This document shows, piece by piece, positions 14,265-21,007 of a DNA stretch of 40,221 nt. The first letter of the stretch is position 1, and the number at the start of each line of letters is the position of its first letter. Below the pieces are notes generated by a model. The model was not told where the DNA came from and did not search any database. It saw only the letters and a program-made list of their open reading frames with translations. Both the position numbers and the translations under genes were made by a program. Origin of the DNA: Alistipes sp. (lineage in GTDB: Bacteria > Bacteroidota > Bacteroidia > Bacteroidales > Rikenellaceae); contig JAGBTO010000018.1 in assembly GCA_017631285.1 (NCBI GenBank), forward strand, positions 1-40,221. Direction: 5' to 3'.

Positions 14265-16751
14265 ATGATGAAAGTAAGAAATATTTTTGGATTGTTGACT
14301 CTAAGTCTGGTGTTGTCTTCTTGCCAGATGGAAACTGTCAATCGTGATAAGGAGTCGCTGACTCCTGTTACGTTTGAAAATGTGGTGCTGGAGGATGACT
14401 TTTGGTTGCCTCGTCTTAAGACCCAGAAGGAGACACTTGTGCCTTACTCATTGGGTAAGGTTGAGCACGCTGTGGCTAACTTGCAGAAGGTTATTGACTA
14501 TCGCAACGGAAAGAAGGTAGCGGAGCGTTTTGATGGTCCCTACTTTGTTGCGTCCGATCTGTTTAAGGTTATGGAAGGTGCTGCATATCTTTTGATTTTG
14601 GAGAAAGATGAGAAACTTGAGGCTCAGATGGATGAGATTATCGACATTATTGCTACGGCGCAGGATGATGATGGTTACCTGTATGAGTGTCATATGTTGC
14701 CCGAAAGTTTGAGTAGTGGTGACCGTTGGCGTGGCGGTGAGTCACGTTATAGCTTTGTTGTTCATAGCCACGAGCTATACAATATGGGTCATATGTATGA
14801 GGGTGCTATCGCATACTATCGTGCTACGGGAAAGCGAAAATGGTTGGATGTAGCGGAGAAAAATGCACAGCATATCAACCGTGTATTCTTCGAGGGTGAC
14901 CCTAACTACAATGCAGGCAAACCTGTTATGCAGGCTCCAGGACACGAGGAAATTGAGCTTGCACTTGTCAAGCTCTCGCAGGCTACGGGTAATAAGCTCT
15001 ATGCCGAGATGGCGAAGAAGTTTATTGATATTCGTGGTGTGACATATTGTCCCGAAGGTAATGGCGTGATGGCTCCAACTTATGCACAGCAGCACCAACC
15101 TGTGCGTGAGCAGCGTACTGCCGAGGGACACTCTGTGCGAGCTATGTATCTATACTCTGGTATGGCTGATGTTGTTGCCGAGTTAGGTGATACAACCCTT
15201 AACCCTGCATTGGAGGCTATATGGCACGATGTAATGGATAAGAAGATTCATATCAATGGTGGTCTTGGTGCAGTTCCAGGCATCGAGGGCTTTGGTCCGG
15301 AGTATGTATTGCCAAACAAGGATACTTACGACGAGACTTGTGCCGCTGTAGGTAATGTATTCTTCAACTATCGTATGTTCCTGGCCTCGGGTGAGGCAAA
15401 GTATGTCGATGCTGCCGAGGTGTCGCTCTACAACAATGTATTGGCGGGTGTGAATATCGAAGGTAATAAGTTCTTCTATGTGAATGTGTTGGAGGCTGAT
15501 GGTAAAAAGGCGTTTAACCATGGTCGTGCGGGTCGCTCACCTTGGTTCGGAACTGCGTGCTGTCCATCAAATATGGCACGTCTTATTCCGCAGATTTCAG
15601 GTATGGTATATTCTCACACTGATGATGATATCTACACAGCCCTCTATGCTGGATCTTCAACCGTAGTGCCTTTGGCTGCGGGTGCTGTTGCTTTAAAGCA
15701 GACTACAGCATATCCATTCGAAGGTAAAGTGATGATCGATGTTACTCCAGCCATTGAGGGTCAGGAATTCACCATGTGGCTTCGTATTCCAACTTGGTGT
15801 GGCGAACAGTTTATCCCTGGTAAGCTCTACTCTTATGCCGACAATAACAAGTCTAAGGTCGTGGCAAAGGTTAATGGTGAGCGTGTACGCACAGCGATTG
15901 CTGATGGATATATGCCTATTAAGCGAGCATGGACGGCTGGTGATAAGGTTGAGTTGGAACTCTCTATGCCTATGCGTTACTCGGTGGCTGACGAGCGTGT
16001 CGAGGCTGATTTGAATCGCGTGTGTGTAACTCGCGGTCCATTGGTATATTGTGCCGAGCAACCCGACAACGAGTATCCAGCGTCGAATTATGTTATTCGT
16101 AAAATAGGTGCGCAGGGTGAGATTGCCTCATTCAACGAAGGTGTTATGAGTGGCATTCCTTATGTAACAATTCCAGCGCAAGCTATAGTGGGGGATGAGG
16201 CGCAGAAGGCAAATGTAACACTTATTCCATACTACGCTTGGAACAACCGTGGCGACAATGTTACGATGAACGTGTGGTTTGCACGTAATGCCCAGACAGC
16301 GATAGATGCAATGCCTCACGCCGTAGGTAATGTTAAGAGCGTTAAGGTGAGCCACACTTTTGAGTCGGATCTCGATTTGGCTTTGGCAGATGGTAAGGAA
16401 CCGAAGAATTCTGGCGATGCGTCTATCCCTCGCTGGACTTCATATCCACAGAAGGGTCAGAAGCAGTGGGTTGAGTTGGAACTTAAGAAGGAGCAGGCGA
16501 TTGAGAGTGTATCGGTATATTGGTACGACGATAAGGGTGGCGTTCAGCTTCCAACAGAGTGGTCGCTGGAGTATCATACAGCGGGTGAATGGAAGCCTTG
16601 GGTACTTTACAATACCGATAGCTATAACCTATTTTTAGACCAATATAATATGGTGCATCCAGCCGAGCCAATCAAGGCAGATGCAATCCGTATCAATATG
16701 TCGTCAAAGAATAATGCAGCAGTAGGAATTTTAGAAGTTATAATTGATTAA
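14265..16751 (+). CDS. GH127 beta-L-arabinofuranosidase-like lipoprotein, copy 2
   Basis: This 828-residue paralogue of the preceding gene has the same order of parts: a lipoprotein signal with lipobox LSSC (C20), a GH127 catalytic region with E357/C359 in YDETCAAVGN and C432-C433 in FGTACCPSN, and a C-terminal F5/8-like module. Long blocks are identical to copy 1 around the active site. The signal peptide, residues about 70-90, 150-165 and 260-280, and the C-terminal module differ. Nucleotide differences between the copies include many third-position changes, so the duplication is not recent. All zinc ligands are intact, and both copies are expected to be active. Differences near residues 150-165 and 260-280 may tune substrate preference. 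It is 20 bases after copy 1 and 2 bases before the thioesterase gene. Confidence 0.9.
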   Translation: MMKVRNIFGLLTLSLVLSSCQMETVNRDKESLTPVTFENVVLEDDFWLPRLKTQKETLVPYSLGKVEHAVANLQKVIDYRNGKKVAERFDGPYFVASDLFKVMEGAAYLLILEKDEKLEAQMDEIIDIIATAQDDDGYLYECHMLPESLSSGDRWRGGESRYSFVVHSHELYNMGHMYEGAIAYYRATGKRKWLDVAEKNAQHINRVFFEGDPNYNAGKPVMQAPGHEEIELALVKLSQATGNKLYAEMAKKFIDIRGVTYCPEGNGVMAPTYAQQHQPVREQRTAEGHSVRAMYLYSGMADVVAELGDTTLNPALEAIWHDVMDKKIHINGGLGAVPGIEGFGPEYVLPNKDTYDETCAAVGNVFFNYRMFLASGEAKYVDAAEVSLYNNVLAGVNIEGNKFFYVNVLEADGKKAFNHGRAGRSPWFGTACCPSNMARLIPQISGMVYSHTDDDIYTALYAGSSTVVPLAAGAVALKQTTAYPFEGKVMIDVTPAIEGQEFTMWLRIPTWCGEQFIPGKLYSYADNNKSKVVAKVNGERVRTAIADGYMPIKRAWTAGDKVELELSMPMRYSVADERVEADLNRVCVTRGPLVYCAEQPDNEYPASNYVIRKIGAQGEIASFNEGVMSGIPYVTIPAQAIVGDEAQKANVTLIPYYAWNNRGDNVTMNVWFARNAQTAIDAMPHAVGNVKSVKVSHTFESDLDLALADGKEPKNSGDASIPRWTSYPQKGQKQWVELELKKEQAIESVSVYWYDDKGGVQLPTEWSLEYHTAGEWKPWVLYNTDSYNLFLDQYNMVHPAEPIKADAIRINMSSKNNAAVGILEVIID

Positions 16752-16753
16752 CA

Positions 16754-17125
16754 ATGTTGGAAATAGGATTAAAATATCAAAGTAGGGTGGTGGTGTCATT
16801 GGATAACACTGCCCTAACGCTCGGCTCGGGTGACATGGAGGTGTTTGCAACACCTGCAATGATAGCCTTGATGGAGAATGCAGCAATGAATTCTGTTGTC
16901 GAGCATCTTGACGCTGGTGCTACAACAGTGGGCACTATGATGAAGTCGTCGCACATTAAGGCTTCGCCTGTGGGTGCAGAGATTACAGCCGAGGCTGAAC
17001 TTGTAGCTGTGGAAGGTCGTCGCTTGACCTTTGCCGTTAAGGCATGGGATGAGAAGGGCGTAATAGGTGAGGGTGAGCACGAAAGGTTTATTGTCGATAA
17101 AACTCGCTTTCTGGCCAAGCTATAA
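16754..17125 (+). CDS. Hotdog-fold thioesterase, FlK-like
   Basis: This 123-residue cytoplasmic protein is a single hotdog domain of the fluoroacetyl-CoA thioesterase (FlK)-like group, which hydrolyses acyl-CoA thioesters. T33, E41 and H67 have the same spacing as the FlK catalytic triad T42, E50 and H76, and G60 matches FlK G69. Most bacterial members are not linked to fluoroacetate, so a general acyl-CoA housekeeping role is more likely. It starts 2 bases after the stop codon of the second GH127 gene, so it shares the transcript, although no metabolic link between the two is evident. A weak hairpin (GGCAAG 17132-17137 with CTTGCC 17155-17160) follows. Confidence 0.8.
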   Translation: MLEIGLKYQSRVVVSLDNTALTLGSGDMEVFATPAMIALMENAAMNSVVEHLDAGATTVGTMMKSSHIKASPVGAEITAEAELVAVEGRRLTFAVKAWDEKGVIGEGEHERFIVDKTRFLAKL

Positions 17126-17131
17126 CACTCT

Positions 17132-17160
17132 GGCAAGATGATTTTGGGGATGCACTTGCC
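17132..17160 (+). terminator. Possible weak terminator of the GH127 operon
   Basis: GGCAAG (17132-17137) and CTTGCC (17155-17160) can form a 6-bp stem with a 17-base loop just after the thioesterase stop codon. What follows is AT-rich but is not a clean T-run, so termination here is uncertain. Confidence 0.35.
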
Positions 17161-17180
17161 TAATATTATTGTGATAAAAT

Positions 17181-17211
17181 TTTGAAGATTAATTTTTTTA
17201 CATTACCTTTG
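17181..17211 (+). promoter_or_regulatory. Predicted promoter of tRNA-Gln
   Basis: TTTG at 17181-17184 and TACCTTTG at 17204-17211 are separated by 19 bases. This fits the Bacteroidota consensus and lies 21 bases before the mature tRNA 5' end. Confidence 0.7.
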
Positions 17212-17232
17212 TCCCCGCTTACGAGCAACGAT

Positions 17233-17306
17233 TGAGCTATGGTGTAACGGTAACACAGCAGATTTTGGTTCTGTTATTCTGAGTTCGAATCTCGGTAGCT
17301 CAACCA
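17233..17306 (+). tRNA. tRNA-Gln (UUG)
   Basis: A complete cloverleaf can be folded by eye: acceptor TGAGCTA with TAGCTCA, D-stem GTGT with ACAC, anticodon stem GCAGA with TCTGT enclosing loop TTTTGGT (anticodon TTG), and T-arm CTGAG-TTCGAAT-CTCGG. Discriminator A17303 is followed by an encoded CCA (17304-17306). It reads glutamine CAA and, by wobble, CAG codons. Confidence 0.95.
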
Positions 17307-17311
17307 AAAAG

Positions 17312-17343
17312 GCAGCTGACATAAATGTTGGCTGCTTTTTTTT
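17312..17343 (+). terminator. Terminator of tRNA-Gln
   Basis: A 10-bp stem with two G-T pairs (17312-17321 with 17326-17335, loop TAAA) is followed by eight T. The -33 region of the next gene's promoter begins right after it. Confidence 0.8.
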
Positions 17344-17375
17344 GTTGTATAAATTCTTAATTTTGCATACCTTTG
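17344..17375 (+). promoter_or_regulatory. Predicted promoter of the GNAT-peptidase pair
   Basis: GTTG (17344-17347) and TACCTTTG (17368-17375) are separated by 20 bases, the same architecture as the mltG promoter. The start codon at 17392 is 16 bases downstream of the -7 box, so the leader is very short. Confidence 0.65.
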
Positions 17376-17391
17376 CATAAAACACAATGTT

Positions 17392-17889
17392 ATGATTTTT
17401 CGTAAAGCAACGATTGAAGATATTGACCAAATAGAGTCTTTGATACGAGCTGCTTCTAAACGATTGGGTGCAGCTGGTATTGACCAATGGCAACGTGGTT
17501 ATCCTAATCGAGAGAGCGTGGAGTGCGATGTGGTAAATGGTGTTGGTATGGTGTTATGCGAAGGTAATACAATACTTGTTTATGGCGCTGTTATTTTCAC
17601 CGGTGAGCCAGCTTATGAAGGTTTGACGGGTGGCAAGTGGCTTACACATGGTGAATATGCCGTTGTGCACCGCTTGTGTGTTTCGGAGATATTTGTTGGC
17701 ATGGGATTCTCCAAACGATTTATGTCGGCGGCTGAGGCTATGGCGTCAGATAGTGTAAAGAGTATGCGTATCGATACTCATCCCGATAACAAAATTATGC
17801 AGGGACTTATTAAGTCGTTGGGTTATGCTTATTGCGGTGATGTGGTGATTGAAAGCCGTCGCCTGGCATACGAAAAAATATTGGAATAA
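17392..17889 (+). CDS. GNAT family N-acetyltransferase
   Basis: This 165-residue protein has the GNAT fold, which transfers an acyl group from acyl-CoA to an amine. The N-terminal region MIFRKATIEDIDQIESLI is typical. The core YAVVHRLCVSEIFVGMGFSKRFM holds the beta4 strand and the acetyl-CoA pyrophosphate-binding loop (VGMGFS in place of Q/R-x-x-G-x-G/A), followed by IDTHPDNKIMQGLIKSLGY. The substrate is not readable from the sequence. The next gene starts 19 bases downstream with no terminator between, so they are probably co-transcribed. Confidence 0.85.
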   Translation: MIFRKATIEDIDQIESLIRAASKRLGAAGIDQWQRGYPNRESVECDVVNGVGMVLCEGNTILVYGAVIFTGEPAYEGLTGGKWLTHGEYAVVHRLCVSEIFVGMGFSKRFMSAAEAMASDSVKSMRIDTHPDNKIMQGLIKSLGYAYCGDVVIESRRLAYEKILE

Positions 17890-17908
17890 CTTAAAACTAA
17901 ATACAATT

Positions 17909-19291
17909 ATGAAGAAATTGTTTCTTACAGTCCTGCTTGTTGCAGGTGCGTTGAGTGCTTCGGCACAGACAAAGGGTGGTGGCATTAGCGAGGAGATGCT
18001 CTCTCGCATAAGCAAGGCCTATACAGCAACTCCAGCGCAGAAGGCGGTGAAGAATGCTTTGGCATCAACTTCAATGGCTACCCTTGCCATTAACTCCGAG
18101 AACTTGGCTATGATGGATACTCATTTTTCGCATCGTGTGGCCACTAAGGGCATAACCGATCAAAAGTCATCGGGACGCTGCTGGTTGTTTACAGGTTTGA
18201 ATGTGTTGCGCGCCAAGATGATTTCGAAGTACGATTTGCCTTCGTTTGAGTTCTCGCAGAACTATAACTCGTTCTATGACCAGCTTGAGAAGTCAAACCT
18301 CTTCTTGCAGGCTATCATTGACACTCGCGACTTGCCCCTTACTGACCGAAAAGTTGATTGGCTGATGAAGAACCCAATTGGTGATGGTGGTCAGTTTACA
18401 GGTGTCTCTAACCTTATTATGAAGTATGGCGTGGTGCCAAAGTCTGCCATGCCCGAGACTTACCAGAGCAATAATACATCGCAGATGGCTAACATCTTGC
18501 GCCTAAAGTTACGTGAGTTCGCACTGGAGTTGCGCGAGTTGAAGCCTACAAAGGCTATGGAGCGCAAGGAGGATATGCTTGCTGAAATTTATGTTATCTT
18601 GGTAGAGTGTTTGGGTGTGCCTCCAACCGAGTTCGAGTGGGCACGCTATAATACAAAGGGTGAGTTGGTTAGCAATAAGACCTACACTCCAAAGAGCTTC
18701 TACGACGAGTATATAGGTGAGGATTTGGAGCAGAACTACATCATGGTGATGAACGACCCATCAAGAGAGTATAACAAAGTGTATGAGATTGAGTACGACC
18801 GCCATGTATATGATGGCGAGAATTGGCTATATATAAATCTCCCAATCGAGCGCGTGAAGGAGTTGGCTATTGCCTCAATCAAGGATAATACAGCAATGTA
18901 TTTTTCTTGTGATGTCGGTAAGTTTATTGATCGTACAAAGGGTACTCTTGATATCAATAATTTTGATTATGCATCGCTTTTCAATACTTCATTCCCAATG
19001 GATAAGAAACAGCGTATCCAGACATACTCAAGTGGCTCATCGCACGCTATGACGTTAATTGCTGTTGATCTGGACGAGCAGGGTAAGTCTAAAAAGTGGA
19101 TGGTTGAGAATAGCTGGGGTGCAGGCTCTGGTTATCATGGTAACTTGATTATGACCGACGAGTGGTTCAACGAGTATATGTTCCGCGTAGTCGTTGAACG
19201 TAAATATGTGCCAGAGGATATACTCAAGATGCTCGAGCAGAAACCTATTCTTCTTCCAGCGTGGGATCCTATGTTTGCACCAGAACAGTAG
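17909..19291 (+). CDS. Exported C1B cysteine peptidase (bleomycin hydrolase/PepC-like)
   Basis: This 460-residue papain-like peptidase belongs to the C1B family of bleomycin hydrolase and PepC, hexameric self-compartmentalised aminopeptidases. The catalytic residues are clear: Q85 and C91 in QKSSGRCWLF, H379 in SSHAMTLI, and N401 in VENSWG. The start at 17909 (not 17849, where the frame opens inside the acetyltransferase gene) gives a textbook signal peptide, MKKLFLTVLLVAGALSASAQ. Classical PepC is cytosolic, so export to the periplasm is notable, although exported members are common in Bacteroidota. It is the second gene after the GNAT protein and is followed by a 15-bp hairpin. Confidence 0.9.
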   Translation: MKKLFLTVLLVAGALSASAQTKGGGISEEMLSRISKAYTATPAQKAVKNALASTSMATLAINSENLAMMDTHFSHRVATKGITDQKSSGRCWLFTGLNVLRAKMISKYDLPSFEFSQNYNSFYDQLEKSNLFLQAIIDTRDLPLTDRKVDWLMKNPIGDGGQFTGVSNLIMKYGVVPKSAMPETYQSNNTSQMANILRLKLREFALELRELKPTKAMERKEDMLAEIYVILVECLGVPPTEFEWARYNTKGELVSNKTYTPKSFYDEYIGEDLEQNYIMVMNDPSREYNKVYEIEYDRHVYDGENWLYINLPIERVKELAIASIKDNTAMYFSCDVGKFIDRTKGTLDINNFDYASLFNTSFPMDKKQRIQTYSSGSSHAMTLIAVDLDEQGKSKKWMVENSWGAGSGYHGNLIMTDEWFNEYMFRVVVERKYVPEDILKMLEQKPILLPAWDPMFAPEQ

Positions 19292-19311
19292 GGTTATAAG
19301 TAGTAGTTTAT

Positions 19312-19348
19312 ATTTCGAGAGCATTGCATACAACAATGCTCTCGAAAT
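19312..19348 (+). terminator. Terminator-like hairpin after the C1B peptidase gene
   Basis: ATTTCGAGAGCATTG at 19312-19326 pairs perfectly with 19334-19348 (15 bp, 7-base loop). Only a short T-run follows (GTTTTA), so it may act as a terminator or as an mRNA-stabilising 3' hairpin. Confidence 0.65.
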
Positions 19349-19449
19349 GTTTTATGATTATAGTATATTATACAAAAATAGACAAGGAAATCAAGAGAAA
19401 AGGAGGAAGGATGCGGAAAATACACAAGAATATATGGTGATTTTTTAAT

Positions 19450-19489
19450 AAAAAAAGGAGGGACAAGGTTTTGATACCTCATTCCTCCT
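19450..19489 (-). terminator. Terminator of the DUF2795 gene
   Basis: On the minus strand a stem made of AGGAGGAA with TCCCTCCT (one mismatch; plus-strand arms 19456-19463 and 19482-19489), with an inner AGGT/ACCT stem, is followed by a run of seven T. It lies 34 bases after the DUF2795 stop codon. Confidence 0.7.
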
Positions 19490-19523
19490 GTTGATAATCA
19501 GTAACTTACCGACTTGTTGAAGA

Positions 19524-19745
19524 TTAATACTCCTCCTCGTTAAAGAAGAAATCATCCTTTGATGGATAATCAGGCCAGATGTCTTCGATTGACTCGTAGA
19601 TATCACCCTCGTCTTCAATCTCTTGCAAGTTCTCCAACACCTCCAATGGTGCACCTGAACGAATTGCGTAGTCAATAAGCTCCTCTTTTGTTGCTGGCCA
19701 TGGAGCATCCTCCAACTTAGAAGCCAACTCTAATGTCCAATACAT
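19524..19745 (-). CDS. DUF2795 family protein
   Basis: This 73-residue acidic protein (MYWTLELASKLEDAPWPATK, then EELIDYAIRSGAPLEVLENL and a tail rich in D and E) is a highly conserved small protein of Bacteroidota assigned to DUF2795. The function is unknown. It has no signal peptide or membrane segment and is probably cytoplasmic. It has its own promoter and terminator, so it is monocistronic. Strong conservation in the phylum together with stand-alone transcription suggests an abundant housekeeping role, which is inference. Confidence 0.85.
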   Translation of the reverse strand: MYWTLELASKLEDAPWPATKEELIDYAIRSGAPLEVLENLQEIEDEGDIYESIEDIWPDYPSKDDFFFNEEEY

Positions 19746-19810
19746 ATTCTTTACTTAATTTTATTTGTTAATTGTTATATGCGGTTGGGAGCTATGAAGC
19801 TTTTGCGGCG

Positions 19811-19840
19811 CAAAGATAGTCAAAAAACTATAAAAGCAAA
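19811..19840 (-). promoter_or_regulatory. Predicted promoter of the DUF2795 gene
   Basis: On the minus strand TATCTTTG (19811-19818) is preceded by TTTG (19837-19840) with an 18-base spacer, slightly short. A small ATAGT/ACTAT dyad (19816-19820 with 19827-19831) overlaps the spacer. Confidence 0.55.
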
Positions 19841-19872
19841 TGTTTTACGAAATAAATTGCATGCGTTGTGTG

Positions 19873-19909
19873 TTAAATGTGACAAATAGGTGAATAACAG
19901 CACATTTAA
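19873..19909 (-). terminator. Hairpin downstream of the cobalamin adenosyltransferase gene
   Basis: TTAAATGTG (19873-19881) and CACATTTAA (19901-19909) are exact reverse complements with a 19-base loop, located 14 bases after the adenosyltransferase stop codon. There is no T-run, so terminator function is uncertain. Confidence 0.4.
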
Positions 19910-19922
19910 TATCGTGAAAGAG

Positions 19923-20474
19923 TTAAGGAATCCACTCAATTTCCTCTACGGAACATTTCATTGTGACACTACGTCCAACAAGATAGAAGTAGTCCGACAA
20001 ACGGTTAAGATAGATTATGGCATTGCAATCAACGTTATGTTCCGATGCAGCATGCAATGCGGCACGTTCTGCTCGACGACATACCGTGCGGCAAACGTGG
20101 CACAAGGAAATGCGCTCGTCGCCCCCGGGGATGGTGAATTTGGTGATTGTTGGTAATTCAGATTGCATTTGGTCAATGAGGTGCTCTAATATCTGTGTTG
20201 CATCTTCTTTTAATGCCGGAACTTTTCCTTCTCCTCCCTCTCCTATTGCGAGTAATGCTGAAACGGTCATGAGTTGCGACTCTATACGACGAAGTTCTTC
20301 AGCCAATGGGGCGAGTTTAATATCCTTGCATAGCTTGTCTGCAAGTAGGGCAGTGAATGAAATTAACTCATCTACACTTCCGTAAGCCTCCACGCGAGAG
20401 TCATATTTCGCGACTCGTTCACCTCCTATTAATGAAGTGTATCCTTTATCACCACATCGTGTATATATTTTCAT
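19923..20474 (-). CDS. PduO-type ATP:cob(I)alamin adenosyltransferase
   Basis: This 183-residue enzyme transfers the adenosyl group of ATP to cob(I)alamin, making adenosylcobalamin. The PduO/MMAB signature is intact: TRCGDKGYTSLIGGERVAK at 5-23, YGSVDELISF near 31-40, the ATP-binding CRTVCRRAER at 128-137, and YLNRLSDYFYLVGR at 155-168. The length is normal. Its start overlaps the stop of the preceding gene by 4 bases, showing tight coupling in a three-gene operon with an HI0933-type flavoprotein. No other cobalamin gene is in the window, so the enzyme may serve salvage of scavenged corrinoids (inference). Confidence 0.9.
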   Translation of the reverse strand: MKIYTRCGDKGYTSLIGGERVAKYDSRVEAYGSVDELISFTALLADKLCKDIKLAPLAEELRRIESQLMTVSALLAIGEGGEGKVPALKEDATQILEHLIDQMQSELPTITKFTIPGGDERISLCHVCRTVCRRAERAALHAASEHNVDCNAIIYLNRLSDYFYLVGRSVTMKCSVEEIEWIP

Positions 20475-20998
20475 AGTTCGAATACTTGTTTTGGTAGGTG
20501 GTTGTTAAAAAGAAGTAGATAACCTCTATTGTCAATACTGGTGCAAGGGTGATTCTCGACGATGGCCTTGCATGCAAGATTACGATTGCGATCGTATGAT
20601 GGTGATAATATACACAATGTAGTGTGCAGTTCTGTAGCCTTCTCGGCCATTGCCTTTAATGTGTCGTTGTCGCATTGTAATGTGGCGATTACCATCTCTT
20701 TGCCCTCCATTTGCTCCAAAGCACAATCTATGCCGTAAGTTGAGTAGTGGCAATGCTCCATCAAGTTCTGCAGCTCAATGACACGGCGTTTGGCAATACC
20801 TATTGTGTGAAGTTCTCTTGCTAATGATGTCTCTTCATTAGACTTCAACGTAGAAACCATAAACACTTCCCTGACAATTTTATAGACAAAGGGCGAGTGA
20901 ACTCCGTGCCCACGCCAAAACCTTGCTCGTTTGATGTTGTTTGGCAGTTGGCTCAAGCCGTATAATCTGCGTTTTATATTTCGACCTGTAATTTTCAT
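20471..20998 (-). CDS. Degenerate class I methyltransferase-like protein
   Basis: This 175-residue protein has the ends but not the middle of a Bacteroidota methyltransferase family. The N-terminal block RARFWRGHGVHSPFVYKIV (residues 24-42) is the family's characteristic opening. The last 30 residues (HPCTSIDNRGYLLLF, then LPKQVFEL) match the family's closing strands. The glycine-rich SAM-binding motif I (usually E-L-G-x-x-x-G) and the acidic FIDG motif are missing, and the protein is about 60 residues shorter than I expect. It is therefore unlikely to methylate. It overlaps the adenosyltransferase gene by 4 bases and follows the flavoprotein gene by 9, so it is retained inside an operon. Confidence 0.6.
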   Translation of the reverse strand: MKITGRNIKRRLYGLSQLPNNIKRARFWRGHGVHSPFVYKIVREVFMVSTLKSNEETSLARELHTIGIAKRRVIELQNLMEHCHYSTYGIDCALEQMEGKEMVIATLQCDNDTLKAMAEKATELHTTLCILSPSYDRNRNLACKAIVENHPCTSIDNRGYLLLFNNHLPKQVFEL

Positions 20999-21007
20999 TA
21001 CCTAATT

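Noticed and set aside
11740..16751. Assembly artefact as the explanation for the two GH127 genes
   Set aside because: The copies differ throughout at third codon positions and in signal peptides and C-terminal modules, so they are genuine paralogues.
19411..19440. Nine-residue open frame (MRKIHKNIW) after an AAGGAGG-like sequence
   Set aside because: Bacteroidota rarely use strong Shine-Dalgarno sites, the purine-rich motif is too close to the ATG, and no promoter or conservation can be shown.
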